A stretch of 29,365 nucleotides of DNA from a virus (IMGVR_UViG_3300023297_000067:1-29365); one strand, 5' to 3'. Numbered from the stretch's first letter, positions 14,268 through 21,255 are shown. Numbers and translations: made by a program. Notes: generated by a model from the sequence alone, not told the origin.

Positions 14268-15242
14268 ATGTCAAAACGTTTGAAAGCCCCATTTCCGTAT
14301 TTTGGTGGTAAAGCTACAGTCGCCTCTGTGGTTTGGAAGGCTCTGGGTAATGTGGGGCATTATCTGGAGCCTTTTTGTGGTTCGTGTGCTATCTTGTTAG
14401 CAAGGCCACGTTGGAATTCACAGCGCCATGTAGAAACTGTCGTAGACAAGGACGGTCATATAGCTAATGTATGGCGCAGCTTGCAATCCAATCCGGATGA
14501 AGTAGCTAAGTGGTGTGATTGGCCGGTTAATCATGCAGATCTGATTGCACGTAAACGCAAGCTCAATCTTAATACGGAAACATTGTTGGAACGATTATGT
14601 GCCGATGATGAGTATTACGATTCCAAGTTGGCTGGGTATTACATATGGGCTGCTTCCTGTTGGATTGGGCATGGTTTGATTTGTCCGGGTCAGAGACCTC
14701 ATTTGGTTAAAAGTGCGGGCGTGCATGCTAAGGGTCAGAGACTACATTTGGCTTCTACTGGTAAGGGCGTACAAGAACCTTACAACACGCCAATTTATGA
14801 ATGGTTTCGGAAATTGAGTGAACGTTTGCGAAACGTCCGAGTGGTTTGTGGTGATTGGTCGCGTGTTTGTGGTGGCGATTGGCAACATCAAGTATCGCCT
14901 GCATCACCTGTAGGTATTTTTTTCGATCCACCTTACAGTGATGTGGCTGATCGTCGTGCAGGGATTTATGCTGTGGACAGTCTCCAAGTGGCCCATGATG
15001 TAAGGCATTGGTGTTTGAAGCGAGGTAGTCGTAAGAAATACCGTATTATTTTGGCTGGTTATTACGATGAACATAAGGAGTTGTTGCAACATGGATGGTG
15101 TGTGCATCGTTGGAAGGCTGGTGGTGGTTATGGGAATATTTCAGGCAAAAAGCAAACACGAGGCAAAACCAATAGGCATAAAGAGTGTTTGTTTTTAAGC
15201 CCCAACTGCCTGCGTTCCAAAGGCTTGTTAGATTTGCATTAA
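14268..15242 (+). CDS. dam: D12-class DNA adenine methyltransferase
   Basis: The 324-residue protein has the D12/Dam motif set: PFPYFGGKA (8-16), the SAM-binding EPFCGSCAI (34-42), and catalytic DPPYSD (220-225). The layout matches Dam-type N6-adenine methylases, which methylate short sites such as GATC and protect phage DNA from restriction or alter regulation. The target site cannot be read from the sequence. The middle (about 140-170) contains a small internal repeat (GQRPHLVKS and GQRLHLAST). No partner endonuclease is adjacent, so it is a solitary methylase. All key motifs are intact. Confidence 0.9.
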   Translation: MSKRLKAPFPYFGGKATVASVVWKALGNVGHYLEPFCGSCAILLARPRWNSQRHVETVVDKDGHIANVWRSLQSNPDEVAKWCDWPVNHADLIARKRKLNLNTETLLERLCADDEYYDSKLAGYYIWAASCWIGHGLICPGQRPHLVKSAGVHAKGQRLHLASTGKGVQEPYNTPIYEWFRKLSERLRNVRVVCGDWSRVCGGDWQHQVSPASPVGIFFDPPYSDVADRRAGIYAVDSLQVAHDVRHWCLKRGSRKKYRIILAGYYDEHKELLQHGWCVHRWKAGGGYGNISGKKQTRGKTNRHKECLFLSPNCLRSKGLLDLH

Positions 15243-15624
15243 CGAGCAAGCGATAATATAGGTAGATACAAGGATGTAGGTTTTGACGATCAAGGAGGCA
15301 AAAGTTAATAGAGGTGCTGGCGTCAATAATTATTTTGCTAAAATGGATTGGGTCGTTAATTGTTGTCTTACAGGCCAGCACCTCTATTTGACAAGTGAAT
15401 ATTTCAGTCTATGCGACTGGTTGCCGCACCTTGCTAAAACCGGATTTCGATATATTGCTTTGGTTGGCTTGAAACACCCACTATGTGATGTTATCGGTTC
15501 GCGTACAGAAACTAGGCAACCAGTCTCATTTTTGACTCCTCCGAGGAACTGGGAGGCTTATAAACCTCCGCACACCTGTCTCCAGATAAGTTCTCCCGGT
15601 TTCCTTTTACGAAAGGCGGTACGT
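15243..15624 (+). ncRNA. Highly structured non-coding leader, candidate structured RNA
   Basis: This 382-bp stretch before the secreted-protein gene has nested inverted repeats. A perfect 15-bp stem pairs 15307-15321 (AATAGAGGTGCTGGC) with 15374-15388. Inside it, 15324-15332 pairs with 15357-15365 (9 bp, one G-U), topped by a TTTT-GCT-AAAA tip. An 11-bp stem pairs 15415-15425 (GACTGGTTGCC) with 15515-15525. GGAGG/CCTCC around 15557-15574 and CCTTT-TACG-AAAGG at about 15603-15616 follow; the last hides the ribosome site of the next gene. A reading frame open from 15283 crosses this region, but its translation looks random. It fits no riboswitch or ribozyme class I can recognise by eye. Confidence 0.55.
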
Positions 15625-16209
15625 ATGAAATATCGATTAATTGGATTCGTGTTTGTTTTCGTGGTTGGTGTATTGCCTGGGATTTTAGCGGTAACAACAC
15701 CAATCAAGGCAAATGAAGCTGATGAGGATACGACGTGTGTGCAGGTGTTTTTGGAGATACCCTCAAACATCGATCCAAACCTAGTGCCCATTGATCCTGA
15801 ATCTGGTCGGCGTTTGTATCTGGGTGTATGTGATGCTTATGCTGGACAGGATTTGGTGATTCGGGGACGTGCTTGCGACCCAAACACACAACAAACAGTT
15901 ACATTGTATTATTACGATAGTGGTGAATCAATCCCGTTGAATGAGCATGGTGACTATACGATTGTATATCAGTGTGCGACAACGGGAGTATTCCCGCTAA
16001 CGTTGATAGTTACAGACGACCATCCCGATCAGAAATCATGTGTGGGCACTTGGATTGTACGGGTGCATACAGAGAACAGGCCCCCAGTACTTACGTTGCA
16101 AACATCTACAGCGCGGATGCGCCTGAAGCAAAAAGCGTTGATGGAGTTGGCTAAGCGTGAAGGTACGCATGTGTTGAGACGTCGAGGATACGTTCTCGTT
16201 TCCCAATAA
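15625..16209 (+). CDS. Secreted protein with N-terminal signal peptide
   Basis: I start at the ATG at 15625, with AAAGGCGG upstream; the signal peptide then sits at the N-terminus as expected. The 194 residues begin MKYRLIGFVFVFVVGVLPGI with likely cleavage after PIKANEA. The mature region has four or more cysteines and a strand-rich, Ig-like look (QTVTLYYYDSGESIPLNEHG, WIVRVHTENRPPVLTL). The 'N-R-P-P-V-L' phrase usually opens an Ig/cadherin-like domain, but here a basic helix (RLKQKALMELAKREG) follows. A frame open 114 codons further upstream is rejected. Function unknown. Confidence 0.6.
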   Translation: MKYRLIGFVFVFVVGVLPGILAVTTPIKANEADEDTTCVQVFLEIPSNIDPNLVPIDPESGRRLYLGVCDAYAGQDLVIRGRACDPNTQQTVTLYYYDSGESIPLNEHGDYTIVYQCATTGVFPLTLIVTDDHPDQKSCVGTWIVRVHTENRPPVLTLQTSTARMRLKQKALMELAKREGTHVLRRRGYVLVSQ

Positions 16210-16229
16210 ATCATCACCCTCCTGCTTGG

Positions 16230-16288
16230 GGGAGCGGCAGACCAGCTTTGATTTATGTCTATTGAAGATACGATGCCGCTCCCTTTTT
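16230..16288 (+). terminator. Rho-independent-like terminator with a long loop
   Basis: GGGAGCGGCA (16230-16239) and TGCCGCTCCC (16274-16283) are a perfect 10-bp inverted repeat, followed directly by TTTTT (16284-16288). The 34-base loop is longer than usual. It lies 20 bp after the secreted-protein stop and ends that transcription unit plausibly. Confidence 0.65.
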
Positions 16289-16315
16289 GGTTTAATTTCG
16301 ATCAAGGAGAATAAA

Positions 16316-16486
16316 ATGAACGTGTGGCTTGTTAAACGACATTTGGAAAACATATATTTGAATCAGTATCATGGATGGACACGGAATATAAACCATGCCC
16401 GCACGTTTCCGACCAGACGCGCAGCACGATACGTCAGTCGTGGTACCCCAATAAAAGCAACAGTCACCATACGGGAAAGAGGATAA
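16316..16486 (+). CDS. Unknown 56-residue basic protein
   Basis: The ATG at 16316 has AAGGAGAA upstream. The protein starts MNVWLVKRHLENIYLNQYHG and continues with NHARTFPTRRAARYVSRG, a pattern (H-A-R-x-F-x-T-R-x-A-A) seen in small phage proteins of unknown function. Strongly basic and without Cys. An in-frame extension from 16226 runs through the terminator and is not used. It precedes the next gene by one base. Confidence 0.55.
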   Translation: MNVWLVKRHLENIYLNQYHGWTRNINHARTFPTRRAARYVSRGTPIKATVTIRERG

Positions 16487-16487
16487 A

Positions 16488-16760
16488 ATGCAGACAGAGA
16501 CAAGGCTTGACAGTGCGATCTCATCATCTGTACAGAACATCATGAAAAAGAAGTTCGCCGCAGCGTTGTTTGGCATGTGGATACTGAGTAAGGGGGAAGC
16601 ACCACCATGGATGATTTTTGGCTTGGCTATAGCGGTGATTATAGCTCAGCTGGTGCAAGACGTGATGGCCCAGCGATCAGGCCATCCTGTGCCGTCTCCG
16701 GAGCCAGAGACACCTGATACAGAGACTTCAGTGGAAAGCCCAGCCAGGGAATTGAAATGA
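16488..16760 (+). CDS. Small membrane protein, possible holin
   Basis: The 90-residue protein starts MQTETRLDSAISSSVQNIMK. An amphipathic helix is followed by a moderately hydrophobic stretch (FAAALFGMWIL) and one clear membrane segment, PPWMIFGLAIAVIIAQLVQD. The tail is Pro/Glu-rich. Size and topology suit a small holin, and a possible spanin pair and a lysozyme-like gene lie in the same block, but no family motif proves it. It overlaps the next gene by ATGA. Confidence 0.5.
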   Translation: MQTETRLDSAISSSVQNIMKKKFAAALFGMWILSKGEAPPWMIFGLAIAVIIAQLVQDVMAQRSGHPVPSPEPETPDTETSVESPARELK

Positions 16761-16966
16761 AACCGGATATGCGATTTGTAGTTTCAACATCTTCTAGCAA
16801 CGCACAGGTTGATTTTGCTGCATTGGTGAGAAGATTTCCCAACATGTCGTTGGGAGATTTATCCGATCTTGGTTTGATGTTTGGAGTTACGTTTCGATTT
16901 CGGTTGGTCGAAATAGATCCGTTTTTATGTGACGCATGGAAACGTAAAGTTGCAGGGGAAAGATGA
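16757..16966 (+). CDS. Unknown 69-residue protein
   Basis: The start overlaps the stop of the membrane protein (ATGA). The translation begins MKPDMRFVVSTSSSNAQVDF and has a helix-like LVRRFPNMSLGDLSDLG followed by GVTFRFRLVEIDPF. No motif, signal or membrane segment. The overlap makes coupled translation with the putative holin likely. Confidence 0.5.
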   Translation: MKPDMRFVVSTSSSNAQVDFAALVRRFPNMSLGDLSDLGLMFGVTFRFRLVEIDPFLCDAWKRKVAGER

Positions 16967-16996
16967 ACCCCAACAGACCTAATTAGGAGCAAGATA

Positions 16997-17482
16997 ATGG
17001 GTAGGAAAAGTTCTAATCCACCACCGCCGTCGAATGTGAAACCACCTCCTCCGCCTTCACCATCCAGTCCATGTAATTGGTTTAGACCATGTGTGCATAC
17101 CAACCAATCACAAGATCAAAAATTCAAAGAATATAAACAAGATACGCGCCCAAAACGGAAAGGTTGGGCCCCAGGTCAGTATGTGCATACTTGTCCTAGA
17201 TGTGAAGATTCATACATAGGAGACAAACTGGCGACAGAGTGTGCGGATTGTGCGTATATGTCGGACATCATATACAGAATCTATGCGCCGAGTGAAGCTA
17301 ATGAAGGCCGTCTGTTTGGTTATATGCGTTTGTGTGGTTGTGAGCCTTTGTATCTACCTGTCGGTCTATGTGATTCGGAGATGGGACTTGCATCCCAGAC
17401 GCACGGTTGGATGGACTTAGGGTTTTGGCGATCTTGGGCTGGCCACACACTCAGCGATTTTAGATTGGAGAGAATAGAATGA
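16997..17482 (+). CDS. Proline-rich protein with a zinc ribbon
   Basis: The 161-residue protein starts MGRKSSNPPPPSNVKPPPPP, an extreme proline run. A zinc-ribbon-like HTCPRCEDSYIGDKLATECA (C-x2-C-x13-C-x2-C) follows near residue 56-76, then a folded C-terminal part rich in Trp/Gly/Leu. Pro tracts often serve as rigid linkers or protein-binding sites. The ribosome site is AGGAGCAAG. It overlaps the next gene by ATGA. Family not recognised. Confidence 0.6.
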   Translation: MGRKSSNPPPPSNVKPPPPPSPSSPCNWFRPCVHTNQSQDQKFKEYKQDTRPKRKGWAPGQYVHTCPRCEDSYIGDKLATECADCAYMSDIIYRIYAPSEANEGRLFGYMRLCGCEPLYLPVGLCDSEMGLASQTHGWMDLGFWRSWAGHTLSDFRLERIE

Positions 17483-17739
17483 AATTTCTAACTATATTGC
17501 TATCGTTGATTAGGAAGGTATTCAAACTCTTTGTCCGGCACCAATCACCCCGTAGAAAGTGGAGAACGAAATATGAGTTGCTACGCAGACAACGTGACGA
17601 TTTGTCGGATTTGCATGCAAAGGCTTTGGCTCGTAGTAATACCACTGATGTCCTGCGTTATTATAGGCAGTGGATGCAAACCAGCAGACGTCTCGCATCC
17701 CATCGTGCTACAGGCAAGCAAAGCGGTTATATTGATTGA
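17479..17739 (+). CDS. Basic helical protein, possible inner-membrane spanin
   Basis: The 86 residues start MKFLTILLSLIRKVFKLFVR, a short hydrophobic N-terminus interrupted by RK. A long basic helical region (KWRTKYELLRRQRDDLSDLH, VLRYYRQWMQTSRRL) follows, which could form a coiled coil. A second frame inside it encodes a lipobox protein (17573-17854), the typical i-spanin/o-spanin embedding (Rz/Rz1). However the anchor is short and not a clean type II segment, so this is only suggestive. It overlaps the zinc-ribbon gene by ATGA. Confidence 0.4.
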   Translation: MKFLTILLSLIRKVFKLFVRHQSPRRKWRTKYELLRRQRDDLSDLHAKALARSNTTDVLRYYRQWMQTSRRLASHRATGKQSGYID

Positions 17740-17854
17740 TCCGAACACACCATTTGTTGCACCTTATTCTGCGGTGGTAATGCGGCGTGGCAGGTATCAG
17801 AATTTGGTGGAAGCCGAAATGTGGGCTGTATCACGGGGATATGCGGGCGACTGA
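17573..17854 (+). CDS. Small lipoprotein embedded in another frame, possible outer-membrane spanin
   Basis: The start at 17573 has GGAG eight bases upstream; an alternative ATG at 17615 lacks one. The 93-residue protein begins MSCYADNVTICRICMQRLWL and continues VVIPLMSCVIIGSGC, a hydrophobic stretch ending in a lipobox-like GSGC. The mature part is short (KPADVSHPIVLQASKAVILI and a tail). Most of the gene lies inside the previous one in the +1 frame. This is the nested Rz1-like arrangement; together with the previous gene it could link the membranes for final lysis. Rz1-like proline richness is absent, so it may be an unrelated lipoprotein. Confidence 0.45.
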   Translation: MSCYADNVTICRICMQRLWLVVIPLMSCVIIGSGCKPADVSHPIVLQASKAVILIDPNTPFVAPYSAVVMRRGRYQNLVEAEMWAVSRGYAGD

Positions 17855-17922
17855 AAAGATGACAGCGATACTATATGTAGTGATTGAAAAGGCAATCCAT
17901 ATTAAAAAGTAAGAAGCGCATA

Positions 17923-18378
17923 ATGAAACTGATCAAGCTCACTCAAGGCCAATACACACTTGTCGATGACAAAGTCTACGCGAAACTTTCTAGATACAAA
18001 TGGCGTGCCCAGTGGGACAAGCACACGCAGAGCTTCTATGCCGTACGAAACATTCGCCTGCCCAATGGCAAATGGACTACGGAACGCATGCACCGACGCA
18101 TCTTATGCCTGAAACATGGTGACAAACGACAGGGGGATCATATCAATCACGATACACTGGACAATCGCAGGTTTAATATCCGAATCGTCACGGCAAGTGA
18201 GAACCGGCAGAACAATCGGGGCAAAGGATACTACAAAGCGGGAAGGAAATTTAGAGTCAAGATCAAAGTGGATAATGTAGAAATATATCTTGGAATGTTT
18301 AACACGCCAAGCGAAGCCCGTGCGGCATATTTGGCGGCAAAACGAATCTATCATCCATCGGCACCTATTCTAGGATAG
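17923..18378 (+). CDS. HNH homing-type endonuclease with AP2 domain
   Basis: I start at the ATG at 17923 (MKLIKLTQGQYTLVDD, 151 residues). The HNH core is ERMHRRILCLKHGDKRQGDH through INHDTLDNRRFNIRIVT (about 55-90), with the D-H-x-N-x-D-x-x-D-N-R signature. The C-terminal part, YYKAGRKFRVKIKVDNVEIY to NTPSEARAAYLAAKRIYHP, is an AP2 DNA-binding domain. HNH/AP2 proteins are common mobile endonucleases in phages and often insert between genes. No intron is evident around it. A leader of 68 bp precedes it. Confidence 0.85.
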   Translation: MKLIKLTQGQYTLVDDKVYAKLSRYKWRAQWDKHTQSFYAVRNIRLPNGKWTTERMHRRILCLKHGDKRQGDHINHDTLDNRRFNIRIVTASENRQNNRGKGYYKAGRKFRVKIKVDNVEIYLGMFNTPSEARAAYLAAKRIYHPSAPILG

Positions 18379-18393
18379 TAACACCAACAAGTT

Positions 18394-18606
18394 ATGCGGG
18401 AGAACAAAAAGCAGATGTTTCGGTGGACATACATAATGTTTGTGGTTGGGGATCGACGATGGTGTGAACGCATTTTCGTCATTTCCCTTCTTGCCGCATC
18501 TGTATCTCCGATAGCAATCATAGTTCAAACAATGGGGGAAGTCCGCTGTCGCACAATAAGCGGTATCGTGCGACAATCGCGCCAGAAGCCCAGCACGTAT
18601 GGTTAG
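18394..18606 (+). CDS. Doubtful small membrane ORF
   Basis: A 70-residue frame starts MRENKKQMFRWTYIMFVVGD, with one hydrophobic segment (RIFVISLLAASVSPIAIIV) and a basic tail. It has no strong ribosome site in front of its first ATG, and the second ATG (18415) has GGGAG too far upstream. It lies between the HNH gene and a strong terminator. It may be a genuine small membrane protein or chance. Confidence 0.3.
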   Translation: MRENKKQMFRWTYIMFVVGDRRWCERIFVISLLAASVSPIAIIVQTMGEVRCRTISGIVRQSRQKPSTYG

Positions 18607-18668
18607 TTTCATACACACCCTTACTTAAAAAATACCTTTTAAAATTTAGTTTGTTATGTGCGAGAGTA

Positions 18669-18717
18669 AAAGGGTTGGGGGATCATGTAGGCTCACGACC
18701 CCAACCCTTTGCTTTTT
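18669..18717 (+). terminator. Strong intrinsic terminator
   Basis: AAAGGGTTGGGG (18669-18680) and CCCCAACCCTTT (18699-18710) are a perfect 12-bp inverted repeat with an 18-base loop, followed by GC and TTTTT (18713-18717). It ends the unit containing the HNH gene and isolates the Nudix gene that follows. Confidence 0.85.
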
Positions 18718-18734
18718 AATATGCTGGAGGCGAT

Positions 18735-19397
18735 ATGAAGTCCAATGATGAACAAGTGCTGGTGGTAGATCGTAGAGCTTTGAGTCAGCATATTGCACAT
18801 CCCTCTGGGTTATTAGTGGGCTGCAAAGGTGTTCGTAATTTATTAAAGCCCCTAGCATCCGATTTTTGCAACATACGGTTTATGCTGCGGTCTGAAGCCG
18901 AGCAGGATTCCAAAGTTAAACAAATCATTCCGTATGTTATCATTACGGACGGCAGTAGGTTTTTGAGTTATACTCGGGGTAAGCAGTGTGATGATAGGTT
19001 GAAAGCAAAGCTTAGCATAGGCTTTGGGGGACATATAAATCCAACAGATCAACCACAATTTTTGGCGGATTTATTGAATGCCTGCGTGTATCGTGAATTG
19101 CATGAAGAACTTGTATTGCCAAGCAAGTACACGCAGAATATTGTGGGTGTAATCAATGACGATTCAAATGAGGTGGGCGAACGTCATTTCGGTTTGGTGT
19201 ACTGGCTGTGCGTAAGTGATTTGAATGACATGCAGATAAATTCTGCTGCGGAGATTTGCAACTTATCTATTCTTAATACGGAGTCCGACGCGCCGCTTGG
19301 CCGGGCAGAGTTTTGGAGTCAATTGTGTTGGGTGCATAGGATATCGCTGGCGGTGGAAAATGAAGTGGGCACATTTCGTTGTGAAATCAGACCATGA
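18735..19397 (+). CDS. Nudix hydrolase-like protein
   Basis: The 220-residue protein has IGFGGHINPTDQPQFLADLL followed by NACVYRELHEELVLPS. The R-E-L-x-E-E-L (120-126) after an upstream G-G-H is the Nudix box with a short insert. The glutamates bind the metal that catalyses hydrolysis of nucleoside-diphosphate-linked compounds. An N-terminal domain of about 60 residues precedes it. Phage Nudix enzymes may clean damaged nucleotides or dinucleotide signals; the substrate is unknown. GGAGGCGAT gives a good ribosome site. It overlaps the next gene by four bases. Confidence 0.75.
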   Translation: MKSNDEQVLVVDRRALSQHIAHPSGLLVGCKGVRNLLKPLASDFCNIRFMLRSEAEQDSKVKQIIPYVIITDGSRFLSYTRGKQCDDRLKAKLSIGFGGHINPTDQPQFLADLLNACVYRELHEELVLPSKYTQNIVGVINDDSNEVGERHFGLVYWLCVSDLNDMQINSAAEICNLSILNTESDAPLGRAEFWSQLCWVHRISLAVENEVGTFRCEIRP

Positions 19398-19855
19398 GTA
19401 AAATGAGGTATGATATGTTGAGTGCAAAAGATTTACTTCCATTGTCGTGGGATGAATTGTTAAAGATGGATGCCTTCCGAGAAGCTATTTGGAAGGGATT
19501 GGGTGAGAAGGGACCGTGGGAGCATGACCTGCGAGCGGGAGGTATAGGCAGTGTCGGGGCGGCAGTGGGAGGTTATTGCAGAAAATGCAAGAAAGGAGGC
19601 TACGAATTATTTGGATCTGACGAGCCCTGCCCCGTCCCACCGCCGATCAAGGACCCAGCCGAGGTGGTGGCGGTCAGATTGAAAGGGCGGGCATGGAAGC
19701 AGAAATCATCCGTTAAGGATTTTCTCGATCACATAGCGTCCATTCAAGACGCGTTGAGAATTAAGGGTTCTGTGTGGGTATGGTTTGGGTGGGAAGCCAC
19801 TCCCATCCAGCAAATCATCGTCTGTTTGTTGGTATTGGGATTGATTGGAGTATGA
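19394..19855 (+). CDS. Unknown protein with Cys pair and C-terminal hydrophobic tail
   Basis: The 153-residue protein starts MSKMRYDMLSAKDLLPLSWD with an ATGA overlap. A GGYCRKCKKGGYELFGSDEP region with a later C gives a loose zinc-knuckle pattern. The C-terminus, PIQQIIVCLLVLGLIGV, is hydrophobic and could be a tail anchor. By eye the DNA is richer in G+C than its neighbours. Another possible start is ATG codon 8. Function unknown; it is probably coupled to the Nudix gene. Confidence 0.5.
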   Translation: MSKMRYDMLSAKDLLPLSWDELLKMDAFREAIWKGLGEKGPWEHDLRAGGIGSVGAAVGGYCRKCKKGGYELFGSDEPCPVPPPIKDPAEVVAVRLKGRAWKQKSSVKDFLDHIASIQDALRIKGSVWVWFGWEATPIQQIIVCLLVLGLIGV

Positions 19856-19856
19856 C

Positions 19857-20015
19857 ATGAGTAAAATATCAAAACAAAAAGCTAAAGACCGTAGATGTTT
19901 TAAGCTGATCAACGTCGAGCCTCCAAAAGAAACGGAAAAAGTTACGTGTCCCCAGTGTGAGTTTGTACAGTACAAGAAGGATTATTGTAGTTTGTGTGGG
20001 CATGATTTACGGTGA
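19857..20015 (+). CDS. 52-residue zinc-ribbon protein
   Basis: The ATG at 19857 follows the preceding stop by one base. The protein starts MSKISKQKAKDRRCFKLINV and ends with TCPQCEFVQYKKDYCSLCGH, a C-x2-C-x11-C-x2-C zinc ribbon. The N-terminal half is basic. Such small ribbons often bind nucleic acid or other proteins. The gene is supported by its tight packing and by the clean motif. Function unknown. Confidence 0.65.
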   Translation: MSKISKQKAKDRRCFKLINVEPPKETEKVTCPQCEFVQYKKDYCSLCGHDLR

Positions 20016-20038
20016 GTTTGCAGAGAAAGGTTAGATCG

Positions 20039-20155
20039 ATGAGCGATCCAATTTGGCAAACTAAGAAACAACAACAAGCTTTTTACGCGGTGTTGGTTTG
20101 TTTTGGTTTGATGCTCATTTTGGTTCTCATTCGATTGGCACAGATTTATTTGTAG
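20039..20155 (+). CDS. 38-residue single-pass membrane protein
   Basis: The ATG at 20039 has AGAAAGGTTAG upstream. The protein begins MSDPIWQTKKQQQAFYAVLV and continues into a clear membrane segment (VCFGLMLILVLIRLAQIY). Between two packed genes, with ten bases before the next start. It could be a very small holin-like or accessory lysis peptide; there is no direct evidence. Confidence 0.45.
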   Translation: MSDPIWQTKKQQQAFYAVLVCFGLMLILVLIRLAQIYL

Positions 20156-20164
20156 GAGATTGGA

Positions 20165-20350
20165 ATGATATCGCATTGGAAAACATGGTTTTGGATAGGA
20201 GTCATTGTTCTTATCGTTACTGCCACACGTGCCTGTTTCGGTCCAATAGATGCATCCCGGCAACGCGATATGAATACCACGAGTCATATTTGTTTTGTGG
20301 CGGCAGTTATTTTGTATAAGTTGGACGAGAAAAAAGGAAATGAGAAATGA
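20165..20350 (+). CDS. 61-residue two-segment membrane protein
   Basis: TAGGAGATTGGA precedes the ATG at 20165. The translation MISHWKTWFWIGVIVLIVTA contains a first membrane segment, and TTSHICFVAAVILYKL a second. The tail is basic/acidic (DEKKGNEK). Two short membrane helices suit a class II holin. The lysozyme-like gene follows about 500 bp on, on the other strand. It overlaps the next gene by ATGA. Confidence 0.5.
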   Translation: MISHWKTWFWIGVIVLIVTATRACFGPIDASRQRDMNTTSHICFVAAVILYKLDEKKGNEK

Positions 20351-20868
20351 ATGAGCAAGAGATAGCCTTTTGGGGCAACACACCCCAACATACGATTGAC
20401 TATGCTAATGAGGTTTGTGCCGAAAACCGGCAACGAAAGAATATCCAGAAATACGCAGACCTTAGTGATGTTGAGCTGCGAAGAAAAATAACACGGGTAT
20501 TGGAGCCTGTGCCAGCTAAGATTAGTTCTGTAGAATACAATCCTTGGGCACACCAGATTGATGTGGATGTTGATGTTGTGGGTGCAAACATTTCTACAGT
20601 TACGAAATGCACGAAATGCCATAAGGATAATGTGGATGTGTATCTTCCCTGTTCTATTCCAACTGGTGCGAATGGAAGCTGGGCGGATCTTGCGGACAAG
20701 TTATTAATGCCTCTAAATAGAGGGAATTTGTGTGCCACCGTTCGCAAATTTCCATATATGCTAGAAGGCAATGTTGGGTCGTTGGCTACTGGGTTGCTTA
20801 CTTTTATGTATAAATCAGCCCGTGTCCGTTGTTGTATTCTGTTGGGAGTGTATGATCTACGGCAATAG
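20347..20868 (+). CDS. Unknown 173-residue protein with Cys pairs
   Basis: The start overlaps the preceding stop (ATGA). The protein begins MNEQEIAFWGNTPQHTIDYA. The middle contains VTKCTKCHKDNVDVYLPCSI, a possible zinc site, after a repetitive IDVDVDVVG strand. The C-terminal 12 bp overlap the 3' end of the lysozyme-like gene on the opposite strand. No family recognised. An early helix-rich part (residues 10-60) precedes the Cys region. Confidence 0.55.
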   Translation: MNEQEIAFWGNTPQHTIDYANEVCAENRQRKNIQKYADLSDVELRRKITRVLEPVPAKISSVEYNPWAHQIDVDVDVVGANISTVTKCTKCHKDNVDVYLPCSIPTGANGSWADLADKLLMPLNRGNLCATVRKFPYMLEGNVGSLATGLLTFMYKSARVRCCILLGVYDLRQ

Positions 20869-21255
20869 GTATTTACGGACTCGACCCCAATAGGCTCGTG
20901 TTGAATCTTTCTTATCCCCCCTTGGTCCTCCATTCCATATTCGAGCCCAACGTTCTGGTGTGCCGTTGGGTGCCCACATCAATAGATATCGTACGCAGAT
21001 TTCTACGGATGCTTTCAAATCACGACGGTCGGCTGGCGTATAGGTAGTACCATATTTACGATTAACGTCGGTTATTACAATCACGTGGATTTGTAAGGGT
21101 CCTACCGCGCGGCCGTCGTCTCCGTCTCGTTTGTCGCGACCGCCAGAAGATTCTTCCATACAAATTGCGGTAATTGTTCGGACTAAATCTCTTTGTTGGG
21201 ATTTAGAGATTGTGGGATTCAGGGATAAAATACAGAAGGCTAATGTAATCATCAT
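20857..21255 (-). CDS. Secreted lysozyme/transglycosylase-like protein on the opposite strand
   Basis: The 132-residue protein begins MMITLAFCILSLNPTISKSQ, a short signal peptide. Then come ICMEESSGGRDK (31-42), with the likely catalytic E34/E35 and E-S-S-G, GPLQI (52-56, compare G-L-M-Q-I) and WNGGP (107-111, compare Y-N-G-G-P). This is the order of the SLT/lysozyme-like fold that cleaves peptidoglycan. It may be an endolysin or a virion-associated muralytic enzyme. It is the only - strand gene among about 24 kb of + strand genes, so it needs its own promoter from 21256-21420. A ribosome site AGGAAA (21261-21266) is present. Confidence 0.75.
   Translation of the reverse strand: MMITLAFCILSLNPTISKSQQRDLVRTITAICMEESSGGRDKRDGDDGRAVGPLQIHVIVITDVNRKYGTTYTPADRRDLKASVEICVRYLLMWAPNGTPERWARIWNGGPRGDKKDSTRAYWGRVRKYLLP

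Noticed and set aside
14687-14752. Direct repeat inside the adenine methylase as a mobile element trace
   Set aside because: The two short stretches (around GGGTCAGAGAC and CATTTGG) are imperfect and in frame. They are more likely an internal protein repeat.
15400-15540. SAM riboswitch-like segment (GGCAACC)
   Set aside because: GGCAACC alone recalls SAM-I, but the flanking P1-P3 motifs and spacing are missing.
15283-15624. N-terminal extension of the secreted protein (114 codons open from 15283)
   Set aside because: The frame runs through strong inverted repeats, its translation lacks a recognisable domain, and using it would bury the signal peptide in the middle. The ribosome site before 15625 fits better.
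18394-18606. Treating the small membrane frame as a firm gene
   Set aside because: There is no good ribosome site and no homology seen; kept only as a low-confidence entry.
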